Origin: Circinella minor
Lineage: Eukaryota > Mucoromycota > Mucoromycetes > Mucorales > Lichtheimiaceae
Assembly: GCA_016758965.1 (NCBI GenBank)
Contig: JAEPRB010000084.1
Coordinates: forward strand, 62,001 to 126,000
Direction of reading: 5' to 3'
DNA length: 64,000 nucleotides
Under the pieces are notes generated by a model. The model was not told where the DNA came from. It ran no database searches and worked only from the letters and a program-made list of their open reading frames with translations. Of this stretch, positions 48,320 through 60,648 are shown piece by piece (within the stretch, counting starts at the first letter, position 1; every line of letters starts with the position of its first letter). Position numbers and translations under genes: made by a program.

Positions 48320-50584
48320 ATGCACCCTTTTTATCAAAGTGCTTTTACCACTACAACAAGAACCATTAATACCAATGAACAACAAGGAGAAACTAGTGCT
48401 ACTACCAGTAACAATGACAATAGCGATAACCGTAACAATAATAACATGAATAGCGACAACAACAACGACGATGCATTACATGACTTTCAAGAGTCATTGA
48501 CACCATTAAAGAAAACAGGAAAACAATTATCAAAAGGAAAACGATCAAGAAATGATTATGAAGATAGCGATGACGAGGATGAAAGTAGTAATAATGCAAC
48601 TGAATGTCCCATTTGTCTTAAAGGAGTATCTAATCAAGGTGAACATGCACTTGTTGTTACAAAGTGTGGACATACCTTTGGGGAAATGTAAATATATTAT
48701 ACATACATTTGATTATTTCCAAAGCAAGATAAAAAAAAATGAGAGCTTATTTATCATAAAAAATAATAATAATAATCTTTAATCCTAGATGTATTATGAA
48801 ATGGATACTTAAAAAACAAAAAGATAAAGTTCATCCACGATGTCCCATTTGCGGGTACGATAACAAAAAAAAGAAAGATACTTTTAATGGATTGATAAAT
48901 TGACTTTATATGATGACTTTTTCTATATTAGGCAAAATGGACCTATTTTAAAAAAATCGGATTTACGACGAGTTATTGTTACAAAATTAATAGCTCATGA
49001 TACCAGTGATATAGAACGGATTAGAAAAGAACTTGATGAAGCTAAAAAAATGATTGATGATAAAACGAGAGAGATTATGAGTTTAAAAGGACAAATCAAA
49101 TTATTAAATCAAAGTCAAAGCTCTGAACAACTTGAAGTATTAAAAGCAAAGTAAGTCTTTTTTTTTCTCTTTACCTTGATTTTATTTATTCATTAAAAAA
49201 AACTTTATTGGTTAATTAATAATTGATTTTCTTTTATAATGATTAATAGATTAGTAGCACTGAGTTCTGAAAAATTCAATAATGATAGTAATCGACTAGA
49301 AGAAGTACAAGAAAAGAAAATATTACAAGAATTTTACTCATATCCACTTGAATACCAGGTAATACGTGTGACAAGAAAATAGTAGATCACAAGAGTAAGA
49401 GAAGAGAGATATTAGTCTATTTTTTTTTGTCCAACCTATTATTTTATTAAAGTTTATTGTTATTTAAATTGATTTAGCAACAAGGTAGATCCTTGGCAAT
49501 TAGTGCAATGGATGAAATGGCAATTATATCCGTTGGTAATGCAAGCACAGGTTATGGTTTACAAAGGATCAGTTTACGAGATATTAAAAGTGTGGATTAT
49601 TTTCCAAATCATAAAAAAACAATTCGAGATATCAAATGTTCACCTTTTCAACAATCATTGATATTATCCACTGGATTGGATAGTAAATTAGCATTAACTT
49701 GTGTACGAAACAAACATGTTATTCAAACCTATTCACTTGAAAAACCTGGCTGGTCTTGTGATTTCGATGAAACAGATTCAAACTTATTATATTGTGGATT
49801 ACTTAATAATACGGTATCAGTCTATGATATTCGTAATACCAAAAATCATTTACATCAATTACGTCCTCCAAATACACCAGGGAACTTTTCAATTCATTCA
49901 CTTGCTGCTGTTAATAATGGTGCCGGTGGTGGGAAAAGACTTATTTTTTGTTCAAATAATATGGGATCTTATATGTGGGAACTTGATACATCATTAGCAA
50001 CAGCAATGGAAGGACAACCCCCAATTTTTCATCCTTTATCTTGCACAACCCAAGAAGGTAAAAAAAAAAGAGTAATTAAATCTGGATTGCTTTAGAGATA
50101 TATTATTGTATGTGAGACAAAAAAAAAACTAACAAGATTTTACAATAAATATATGACATGTTTATTAGGATATAAACCTTATTCTCTTTCGTTTGATAAT
50201 GGAACACGAACAATACTGATTTCATCACGTCGATCAACTGCATTAAATAATGGTAGCACATTACATTCGTTATATCAACTCTATCAAGGACAACAACAAC
50301 AACAACAGGAAGAGGAGTTTATTAAACCTGCTTGGTCTCTTGAAAACCCTTATCCACAAATTCAATTAGCAAGAACATACCATTTCGAAAAAGGTGGTGG
50401 TTCAAAAGACTTGATAGCTTGTTTTGCAAGTGACAAAACAATATCATTACGTAACCATCAAGAAGATTTAGGCTCATTTTCTGTAAATGATCCTGTAATG
50501 GATATCAAGGCAAAAAAAGTGGGGCAAGATATTGTTGTTGGAGCTTTAACTGAAAAAACGTTACATTTGTATAAATATCAATAA
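48320..50584 (+). CDS. RFWD3: RFWD3-type RING-WD40 E3 ubiquitin ligase
   Basis: In animals RFWD3 ubiquitinates RPA and RAD51 at stalled forks and crosslinks. Six exons: 48320-48687, 48789-48854, 48932-49150, 49250-49358, 49478-50057, 50169-50584; 585 residues. An Asn/Asp-rich N-terminus leads to an RFWD3-style RING, residues 96-144: CPICLKGVSNQGEHALVVTK, CGHTFGEICIMKW, RCPICG (C96, C99, C116, H118, C124, C141, C144, with the family's odd spacing after the His). KSDLRRVIVTKLIAHDTSDI and a coiled coil (about 165-225) follow. The C-terminal half has degenerate WD repeats (AISAMDEMAIISVG, IRDIKCSPFQQSLILSTGLD, VSVYDIRNTKNHLHQLRPP, CFASDKTISLRNH). Donor GTACGA after exon 2 is required to keep the frame. 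Target identity in this fungus is inferred. Confidence 0.9.
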
Positions 50585-52679
50585 TAATAATAATCAGTAG
50601 TGACAGTTTACGTAATATATAATATAAATCAACATTTGATTATTATATAGCTTATACTTCATAAAAACCTTGTATATAAATGTATAATATTATAACAAAA
50701 TGCACTAATCAAAAGAATTGTTAATAAAATAACATTAAATAACAATAATAATAAAAAGCGGGTACACTAATATCGTATGATTTATTGATTGTGACACTAA
50801 GGGAAAAAAAAAAGTCTCACTCGCCACAAAGTTTTTTAAAAAGATAAAAGATCTCCTAAGTGAGTTATAACAAGAAAATAGGTTGTACGGAACATTACAG
50901 ATACAATATAAGCCACGTACTACCTTGAATTTGTCCATTTATACAACAGATTTCTATATAATACTTCATTGCTCTATTAATACATTTTTTTTTATTTAGT
51001 ATCCCATTCGTCATTGGAAGAGAAAGAAACTATGAAAAAGGAGATGACAAAAAAAAAAAAAAAACTTTGTAATATATAAATAATAAATCAGATATAATAA
51101 TAATAATACTGCTAATAAAAAAAAAAAAGACAAAAAATGTCAAATCAGAAACTAAATAATAAGCTGGGATTATGATACTACTATAAATTTATTGTAAGTT
51201 GATTGTAACATTGAGGAGGGGGGGAAGTTTAGGCTTATAATATTTATAAACAATAAGAAGAAAATGAAAAAAAAGGGTCGATTAATTTTATTTACCAATC
51301 TATTGGAATATTATGTATAAAGAACCCATTTTATCCAAAAACAATCAAAAAGCCGTTGTTTAATTGCTACGCAACGTATGTAAAATGGTGTCATCCAATC
51401 AAGTCATTTGTTGTTTTGCGTAGCATACACATTTTTCAATATATGCAAGTCTAAAATTAGCTGAATGAGGCGGATGCTTTTTGTATTTTTAATAATATTA
51501 TAGTGCGCCCGGAGATTAAGGATTCCTTTGATAAACAGTTGCTCTTTATTAAAAAAAAAGAAGACAGACATCATTAACCCGCGAAATTCATTAACCCGTC
51601 TGTCGGTTATAATAACATGAATATTGTAATTTTTGTTCGGAACCTCGGAGAAAAAAAAAGCGAGCCATTGGTAAATGTAAACAAAAAAAGGGAACACAAA
51701 AATAAACAATATTATTTATAGTGCTTAAACTTTTTTCACTTTTCTTTTTTATCATTAACATTTTTACCATCCACATAAATAAAAAAAGAGAGAACAACAT
51801 TTGGGTTGCTTAGTAATTATTTATTTAAAAGAATATCAACACAAAAAAATGACAAACGTTGTGATATACTTTTTGATATACCGCAAAAATAAATTAAGCA
51901 TTTTTGTTTTTGATACTATAGTTAGAAAATAAGTGGCGGCGAATAATAATAATAAAAAAAAAAGAATCTTGTGATTGTGGCTCGTGTCAATAACTTACTT
52001 GAGCGCCGCTCATGATAATATATGTATATATATATTTATACATATAATATTTATAAACCCAGTTTCTTCTCTCTCATTTTGTTAAACCGAAAAGACTATT
52101 ACTACGTTCTTTTTTACACAAGATTAGAGGAGTTCTCTGTGAATGAGAGTGTGCGTGTTACCATTTTTGAATTTTCTCGAGGCAACACACACAACAAAAT
52201 ACGGTTTAAAACCATATTTTTATTTCCCTTTTTGTTATTTCTCACCTTTTTTTAGATCGCCTTTCTTTTTTTTTTTTTCTTCCTACAACTCTTTTTTTTT
52301 CTCCCTTCTTTCTTTCTCTTCTTTTTTTTTATATCTTTTTTTCTTAATAGATCAACAACAATCTCCCTTGGGTCATGCTACCCATTGATTCCAAAACTTT
52401 TTATTAAACTTTTTTCATTTTATTTTATACGTGTTATTGTTTTTATATTAGTTAACCTTCGTCCTTACTTCTTTATTTTGTATTTTGAAACTTTTTTTCC
52501 CCACACTTGAACACCTTATTTTATCAGGCACAAAAAAAAAAAAAAAAAAAACGCGCGCCTGAAACTTTTGATCCGCTTTCCCGGCTTATAAAGTTTCTGA
52601 CTTTTTTTTTTTATACATATCAGTATATTATATACAGTAAACCACATACAACTCAACATACAGTCCTTATATAAGAGTT
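50585..52679. other. gene-free intergenic region
   Basis: RFWD3 3' flank, AT-rich middle with poly-A runs, and a small inverted pair GCTACGCAA (51367) / TTGCGTAGC (51417). From about 52190 to 52640 the sequence is T/C-rich with ACGCGCGCC, typical of a promoter for the following gene. No intact frame was seen. Confidence 0.5.
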
Positions 52680-54684
52680 ATGGCTTGGCATTCCAGCTCA
52701 ACAACAACAATAATAATAGCAGCAAAACCATTATCAATATTATATTATTTACTACTTTATTATTATTTGATATCAACCATATTGGTTATAGACGTCGTTC
52801 ATGGTCAACTTGATTCAAACGGATGTCTTTTACTTTCTTCATCCAAAACATGCCCACAATTCAATCAATATTATATCGGTATTACCGATCAACTTAAATC
52901 AACTTATTCATTTTTATCCAACGTAACTGATGTAACATCATTTGACAATGCACTGTTCAACTATGTTTCTTCAACTTCTTATTTACAACAGCTTGGTTGC
53001 ACTACCTCTAATAATAATAAAGATACCCAACAACAACAAAATAGTAATAATAATAATAATGAAAATGACAACAAAGATGAATTTTATCCACGTTATTCTC
53101 TAAGTCGATTATGTGCTTTATTTGTTCATGACGCGACAAGTTTGTTATCTTGTAATTATGGTCAAGGTATTACACCCGAGCCACTCTGTCAATCAACTTG
53201 TAATGATTGGATCGATAGTTTGAAAAATAGTACTAGCAGCAGTAGTACGGGAACAACAAATGATGATGATGATGATAAAACAGTAACTTGTTCATCTTCA
53301 ATTTATGGATCATTCGAGCTTGAATGTTCTTCATGGCCTGCTTTTACTGGGACAAGTGGAAGTTGTATTCTTGGTTCTGATAATGAACCTGATAATTGTG
53401 GTAAGAAATTCGTTATTCATATCTTTTTAATAGTTTTTATTGGGAGACTTGAGGTCGGGTGTTGTGTTGTTATGGAAATGGATAACAAAATTGAATTAAC
53501 TTTTAATCTAATTAGGTTTCCATGACGATAAAAAACATGCATGTGAATATTGTGAAACTCATAGTGATGATAATTGTTGTCAAAATATGGCATGCATTAA
53601 TAACGCACTTTCTGCAGGTGCTATTGCTGGTATTGTCGTTGGCGCTATTGTGGGTCTTATTGCCATTTTTGTCGTATATTATATATTTTGCTGGCGTCGA
53701 AGGCGAGACAATACACGATTTCTTCCTATTATTCCTGTTGGTACAAACGACAAGAGTGGTTTACATCATCACGGTAGTGGTCTCAGTAGTAAAGTTGAAG
53801 GGGATGATGATTACGAAGCACGTGAACATTTGTTCAATAACAACAACAATCACAACAATAATAGTACACTAATGAATTATGCAAATGGGGCAGGATCTGT
53901 TGGTGTCGCTACCACAGCCGTTGGAGCTACGTCAACAACCACAGCTATGGAAATGGAAGAAAAGACACAGCTTCCTTCTCCAAATCCTGTGGAAATGGCC
54001 GAATTATTTTGTGAAGTAATTCATAGTTATCCACCTCAAGTAGATGATGAATTGGATCTTCGTGAAGGTGATGTGGTATACCTTATTTTCCAATTGGATG
54101 ATGGATGGGGTTATGGATTGAATTTATCTACTTCACAAACCGGTGTATTCCCTTTGGTATGTGTTACTCGTGCAAGAGAAGAGTTGCTGGAACAATTACT
54201 TCTTGTACCAAGTGATCAAGAACATTTTTCAAATGACAAGGTTTTGATTGGAGAAGACGAAGATGAAGAACAAGCCATGCTATCGGCAAATACTACCAAT
54301 ACAATGAATAACTTGGGAGCCATTGTAGCAGCAGCACGGTCAAGGTCACCGTCACCTAATAATCAAGTACAATTGGAAAAAACACCTACTAGTGCCACCA
54401 GTCATAGTTTACTCCAGTGGCGCATGCAACAAATTCGGGATGATGTACGACGTTCGATCAGTGTGAATTCCCTAAAACGGATCAGTCGACAACCAAGACA
54501 AGCACCACCACCTGTCAAAATTCATCATCATAATACTCTACCAACAAAACGGGTCACAGATCAATTGTCCCCTCAACAACAATTATTTTCAGCACCTGTT
54601 ACTTCTTCTTTAAAAATGACCCCACCTCCACCTGTACCGCGTCATATGATTGAAGAGCATGAAATGCATAGTTCAAATCCCTAA
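52680..54684 (+). CDS. type I membrane protein with Cys-rich ectodomain and cytosolic SH3 domain
   Basis: Two exons (52680-53400, 53516-54684) give 629 residues. An N-terminal hydrophobic signal anchor/peptide (about 19-41, ILYYLLLYYYLISTILVIDV) ends at VHGQ. The ectodomain (about 42-265) holds many cysteines (CLLLSSSKTC, LSRLCALF, LLSCNYG, PLCQSTCNDW, LECSSWP, ACEYCETH, DNCCQNMAC) interrupted by Asn/Gln and Asp runs. The membrane helix is at about 272-296 (GAIAGIVVGAIVGLIAIFVV), with stop-transfer CWRRRR. A cytosolic SH3 domain is at about 400-460: VIHSYPPQVDDELDLREGDV ... DDGWGYGLNL ... TGVFPLVCV. The tail has proline motifs (APPPVK, PPPPVPRH). The layout fits a fungal cell-surface/polarity adaptor such as Fus1-type proteins, but orthology is not claimed. 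Confidence 0.88.
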
Positions 54685-55372
54685 AAAGAAATGTTATTGT
54701 AAAAGATTTTGTAAAGTCATCCCACTTTTTTTTTCATTGCAACACATTTTTTTTTCATTTTTTTACACTATTTTATTCCGTACAAATACCTTTTTTTTAT
54801 ATTATTACAAACCATTTACAATTTTAGTATCAATTTAAAAACACACACACACACCCATACATACGCACACCCATACTAACAATCATCATCAAAACTTATC
54901 ACTCACTAAAACATTTTTTTTTCACATCATATCTATTATATATGTATTATATATATGTATTTTTTTTTCTGCTCCTGAAAATGTCTTTTTTTTTCATTAC
55001 TAGAAATGAATATCTAATCTCGATATATTATTTTAATTAAAAATCACATGGATGATCCATCTTTATGTAATCAACTTGAAAATATTTTACTAGATAAACA
55101 TACCCCAATAGTTGTTAACCGATGGAATTTACTGTTAAAAATTATATACATGACATGAAAGTTGGTGTGTAAAAAGAACAAAAAAAATAATCTCAAGTTT
55201 CCTTTGTATTAGATTTCTATGTAAAGCAGTTGCATTTCTTTTGAAATCTTTTTTTTTACAATTTAAGCTTGTCTTTATTCTTTCAGGTATGTATGTACAA
55301 TAATACCTGCTTAATGATATATAGTATTTTTATAATACGTAATTTAGTATTAACGGTCCGTGTCCCATCTTG

Positions 55373-55418
55373 CTCGACTGAATGAGTCACTTCGCTCTGC
55401 TTCGTCTCATTCAACGAG
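55373..55418. repeat. imperfect hairpin
   Basis: CTCGACTGAATGAG pairs with CTCATTCAACGAG across a 19-nt CT/GC-rich loop. It sits in a locally GC-richer patch (about 55350-55440) and may be a MITE remnant. Confidence 0.6.
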
Positions 55419-56056
55419 TCCACGTCCTAATAGTACTATTAGTAGACGAAGAGGCCTTTTTTTTTTTGTATAAAACCCGGTACATTTAAGCAGCCAAACC
55501 CAAAAGATACTCTCATAACGCAGGCCCTCTAGGCTTCAAGAAGCTATAGCAGCACCTGGAATCATCTAATCCTTTTCAAAAATTGATAATACCAGTGGCG
55601 TCAGCATAGCTGTATAAGTCGTAGTAGCAACATTCCCAATAAAAAAACATTAGATTTCATACGTAATAATTTACGTGGGAATAAAAATGGTAGCGGGCGA
55701 GTAATGTTTCCAATAAGGTGATCGATTTCTTGAATTTAGAACTTTATTCAAATAACACCTTGAATTTTATTCTTAGAGGTCTCATTTTCTAGTTTATTGT
55801 TGACACGAAGAAGATTAAAAAATGTCTATCTGAAAAGTGTAACATTTTGCAAGCAAAAACGTTGTCACCTGTTGATCATTTATTAATAATTTAGTTTTGC
55901 TACGTAGAGATATTTAATTTTTCCAAAAGTCCGGATGGAGCTTATCTACCTATCGGTATGTTTGATAGGATGTTACTTTGTCGTACAAACGGTAGTATAT
56001 TATATTTATCAAGTTTATGAAAGATGGTAATCGAAAAAAAAAATTTTTTTGGCTTT

Positions 56057-56150
56057 GTTACGTACAAGCTCCTTGACCCCCTGACTAAGGCTCTGATTAT
56101 AGAAAAGTTAATTTTCCTCTTGACAGCTGTCAAACAAACTTGTACGTAAC
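56057..56150. repeat. 12-bp perfect inverted pair with internal palindrome
   Basis: GTTACGTACAAG (56057-56068) and CTTGTACGTAAC (56139-56150) enclose 70 bp that contain the perfect palindrome TTGACAGCTGTCAA (56120-56133). This is possibly a very short foldback element or protein-binding site. Confidence 0.75.
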
Positions 56151-56273
56151 TAAGCAACCCCCAAACCCAAACTTGTATTATTCATTATAAAGTCGATTGA
56201 TATCAGTAAAAACTAACAGCTTATCTAAAGAGCATGACATCACCAGGTAAAAGTAAATGAAAAGTTGTTTGTA

Positions 56274-57457
56274 CACGATTTTCACTAATGGTTGGCGTGC
56301 CTTACTTTTCAACTTGGCGGAATACCAATTCCCATTTGGCGTTGGAACCATTTTAACTTGGCGCATGATGAAGATTAGGTTGGCTGACAAGGTTTTTAAC
56401 CTGGCATTTGATTTTTTATTTTGGCATGGTCAAAATTCCAATTTGGCTTTAGATGAATTTTACTTTGACGTTTGATATATTTTGTTTGGCGTTTGGCTTA
56501 TATATTATAAAAAAGCAACTTATGTGCTTTTTTATATGTTGGCATCCAAGGAATTTTAACTTCGCGGCCTATGTTTTATTATTTGGCGAATTATGTTTTT
56601 GCTCTTCCAGGATACAGCCTACAAGGTCCATCCTTAGCAGCCACTGGCGGTAACATGCTTGGTAGAACTAATGATGCGTGATGTTAAAGAGTCGTCCTTT
56701 GTTAGAAACTTGCACTTGACACCAGCTTTTAATTTTGATCACAGTCCTGTGATAGAATTCACGGTTGGTGGACATAGAGACGACACGTAAAGTACCTTGT
56801 ATTCTCAGCTCTCGGTAATATGTATGGTGTATCCTGGCATTACCCGCTTGTCGTATTCTAACATAACACTCCTTAAATCTATATTATACAATATGGAAGT
56901 GTACAGATCTCATTTAAAAAGAAAACTAGTATGATCGAGCAACGACATACTACGCGCCATTTAAACTAAAATAAACAATAAAAGAGTGTATCAATACCAA
57001 GCCCAAGGTAACTCGGATCAATAATGGTTATAATCCTTTCGAAGGATAAATGTCTGATCAAAAGGATCCAATTCAACCATTCATTAATGTAGAATAGAAA
57101 AAGCATGAATAAGCTATTGTAACTGTAATTGTAAAGGAACTTTATTCAAATGTTCTTCCCATTAAGCATATATCGAGTATCAAAGGACTTCTATTGTCCC
57201 TTTTGTCTATGTTATATCATTTATCTTCCAAATTAACCAAATTCCACACCCACCACTAACTGCCTTCCACGCACACCGTTTTATCGAGAACATCTATCAC
57301 TGTAGTGCTTCCAAAATTGGATAAATAAGCTGCTAATACTTGGCCTATTACCTTCAAGATAACAGTTTCCCAGATGTGCCCACGAGGAGGTGATTAGCAA
57401 TCCACACCCAAAATGCCTACCACGAAAGCAGACCTAATGCCACCCACGAAAGATGAC
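56274..57457 (+). repeat. left terminal inverted repeat arm
   Basis: Paired with 61510-62391. It begins with the iteron region, then about 500 bp of unique sequence, a 307-bp unpaired insert (57088-57394), and a final paired block containing CAATCCACACCCAAAA and GACCTAATGCCACCCACGAA. Confidence 0.9.
56290..56590 (+). repeat. AACTTGGCG-type iterons at about 22-bp pitch
   Basis: GGC of each motif falls at 56294, 56316, 56338, 56360, 56382, 56403, 56423, 56445, (56467 as TTTGACG), 56488, then 56541, a variant near 56563 and 56585. Spacing is mostly 20-22 bp. Mirror copies lie in the right arm. Confidence 0.85.
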
Positions 57458-58979
57458 CAAAAGAAAGAAAGAAAGAAAAAAGTATGTCTACCACGCGAGA
57501 CGGTGCGAATTCCGATACTGACGCCTACCTCCCAATGTGTACCTCGCAATGACCCCGCTGAGTTGGGTTACATTGAGGATAGAGCCCAGTTATCCTACCC
57601 CTATATTTTGGGCAGGTCTACTGTATTTGCCCCCCCCCCTTCAAGGTCCGAGTCGAATTTCACACATCCCAATCTGTTATTTACTAAATTGTATTAAAGC
57701 TATGCAAAGCTTTTTTCTAATCAATAGCATTTTTATTGTCTAATTTCAAACTTATTCATATTTAGAGTATAAAAAAATTGAATAATGACGATTATAATTT
57801 AGTAATAGGATTGTATACAATAGAACACACCTAATACATTGACCACATCCGATGCATTTTTCCTTTTAATAATATGAAAAAGACGCTTTTTCTGTAATAA
57901 TAACTATAATTATTCTCATTACCATCAGAAAGCCCATCTTTTTCTCATTCTAATTATTCTTATTTTATCAAAGGTTATTTTATAACATCATGTCGGTTAA
58001 CGCGATCTTGTTCAATGACTTGTCTTTTTTAAAAACATCCTCTCATCCTTTTGCAATCATCCTATTTTGGCTGGAAGGTAAGATTCATTATATGTATTAC
58101 TTTTCTTTGTAAACAATTATGAAAAGATGATATCATCTTATCTCTTTATTAAAGTAAATCCGATATCATTAGATTAAAACGAGTCATTTTCGTCATTGTT
58201 TTCATGATAATAAATTTATATTTTTGTTAATGAATAATCCATTATCATGACATTTCAAATACTTTTAACTCATCAAAAACATCCACTTTTCGTATGTAAT
58301 AATATAGCATAAGAAATCCCATCTTCTTCTCTTTCTCATCCTGTTAATTTTATTACTGAATGTCTAGTAAAATCACATCGATTGACATGATCTTGTTCAA
58401 TGGCTTCTTCTTTTTTTTTAAAAAAAAAAAAAGACTTCTCTGTCATTGCCCGATTTAATCGATTGCATACAAAAAAGAGCATGCTTATTGTTCTTCAATT
58501 ACGTCGTAAAAATGATATCATCCTCTTATTAATCAACCATCCGGTATACTCTTTAAAAAAAGCAAGTCCCTCTTATCTACTTTATCACCCATCCAATAAA
58601 AAACACTTCCGATTACAACTGCTTTGAAATTTCTCTTTTTAGAAGTTGTCATACGATCAAACAATCATTTTTCAACTTGTCAAAATATTATTTATTATTT
58701 TTAAATAGATATATAACTATATAATCAAATATCATTATCATGTTAAATATATATCAAAAGAAAGTATATGTCCTTGTCTTTAAAATAAGACTTAACTTGT
58801 CTTCTACCGATGAAAATTGATAAAGTTATAAAGGATTGAAAAATGGTTCATCGTTTCAATGTTGGTGTCAATAAAAAAAAAGTATAAAAAGGGTTCAAAA
58901 ATAAGCACCAAAAAATGTAAAAATCATCACCCTACCTTTTCTTTCTTCTTCCTTTCATTCATCTACCATTCATGACTAT
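57458..58979. other. element interior, left part
   Basis: A short plus-strand frame (57413-57697) begins inside the arm, with Lys/Glu-rich then Pro-rich composition and no recognised family. Sequence after it is AT-rich and non-coding in appearance. Confidence 0.4.
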
Positions 58980-60250
58980 TTCTTTTCATTACCATCCGTC
59001 AAGTCTTGTTCCATCTGGTCAAACTCTCATGATCCATCTGTCTTTTCATCCTCTTGGTAAACTCTTAATGGTCTTCCTTGTCAAGATGTCACTTCTCTGA
59101 TCCTTGATTTCGTTGATTATTTTATCCATACATCCTTGCTGCGGCGGTCATGCCAATCATCTTTTTTGGCCATGCAATATCGTTTCCTGTCATTTTTCAT
59201 CTCCTTTGCTTACCATACTATGTGTCGTGTTGTCTGTATCCATTGATCATCCATGCCATTATCTACTTGCTGTCTCGTATTTAGTTACGTTTCTTTGATA
59301 ACCTTTTATTGTACCACTTTATCCAACACTGTTTAGCTTTGCTACTGTACTCCTTCTTTGTTGCCCTCCACAATATATACATACTGGTCAAGTCATTTCA
59401 AACGTGCCATCTTATCATTCTTGTTAAGGTAATGATACCCATCTTTTTTTACCATCCATCCGGTGGCACACATCTATTATATCATGACTTCTACATCCAT
59501 CATCTTATCCATGTTATTTTGCGTTCATTCTCTAACCATCCATATTGCTGCCTTCTTTTAATGTTTTATATAGTGCCATGTCATTCATCTAATTGTGATA
59601 CCTGTGGCGCCTTTTTTTTGTTGTGACACCGATCTACTTTGTTTATCCATGCTGCGGTGATTCGTTTTTTTTTTTACATGATGTGGTGTGCTATGGTATG
59701 CTTATAATTTCTTTTTGGTTATCGTGTTTTTTTTTTCATGTCATATTATATACCATCCACCTTCTAGTAATACTTACTGTGACACCATTTCTTTTTTATG
59801 CCATCCATCTTTTTTAGTTGTCCATCATCCATCTTCTTTGGCCATCCGAGCTGGTTGGTAATTCTTTTTCTTACCATGAAGTGTTGTTTATATCCACTGG
59901 TCTTCCATGCTATGATACTACCTCACATCAAGCCATCTTGTTCTTTCATGATCCACTGTGGTGTCAAGCTGTCCAAACGTGGTATTTGTTCCTATATGCA
60001 AGTGGTCATGTTCTGCCATCCATATGATTTGGAGATCCATGCTGTGACCTTGTTTTTCTTCCATGTCAAGCCATCCATCCATGATCGTCCATACTATATG
60101 GGTTTTCTCGTTGTGTTATATGGTCCTATCTTTCCTACTTTTGTGGTGTCATACCATTGAAGTACAACATCTTTCATAGTGCGTCGTATCAAATTTCCAT
60201 CTATGTTGCTGCAGTGATTCTTTTTCATGTCACGCCAAGGTGTTGATCGT
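58980..60250. repeat. CCATC/GATGG-rich low-complexity tract
   Basis: Words such as CCATCCATC, ATCCATC, TCCATG and GTCATTTC recur irregularly over about 1.2 kb. All six frames are broken or have unnatural Cys/Phe/His-rich composition. It looks like a degenerated expansion rather than a gene. Confidence 0.6.
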
Positions 60251-60648
60251 CTACCATGTTCATGTTGTTTGTTCCTTGTGACCGGTTCGTTTGGTGTCTG
60301 GTGTGTGGGGTTCGCGGGTTTTGGTCGAGGTCTTTTCTTCACTCGCCTGTATGTCATAGTACCCATTTGCGTCGGGCCGCTCCCGCGTGAATGGGAAGCC
60401 GGTTTGGGCCCGTCTCGAGGATCCACTGTTCGTATTGTTGGGGAGGAAGACGGCTTCCGAGGATCCACTTGCGACACTGGGGAGAGGCGTATGAGTGGGG
60501 ATTAGGCTTCGGCCAAAACCTGCGATTCTTACAAACAGTAAGTTGGGGAAAATGGTTGTGTATGAAAAGGGGAATAATGATTAAATGAACATTATATGCT
60601 AATACACTGAATCCTTTACTTTTTTCTTATATATGTTATATACTCTCG

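Larger units (their letters stand above)
54685..56271. other. intergenic with several hairpins
   Basis: 3' flank (T-rich, CA repeat near 54840-54854), then non-coding sequence with a hairpin at 55373-55418 and an inverted pair at 56057-56150. No gene was seen. The last 120 bp lead to the left end of the large element. Confidence 0.5.

Noticed and set aside
59104..60160. Chain of Cys/Phe/His-rich plus-strand frames
   Set aside because: Produced by the CCATC/TTT low-complexity tract; the composition is unlike a real protein and no start or splice logic joins them.
60094..60477. Minus-strand frame of 127 residues, Pro/Arg/Thr-rich
   Set aside because: No family recognised; lies opposite the GC-richer patch of the element. 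It could be real but cannot be supported over a chance frame.
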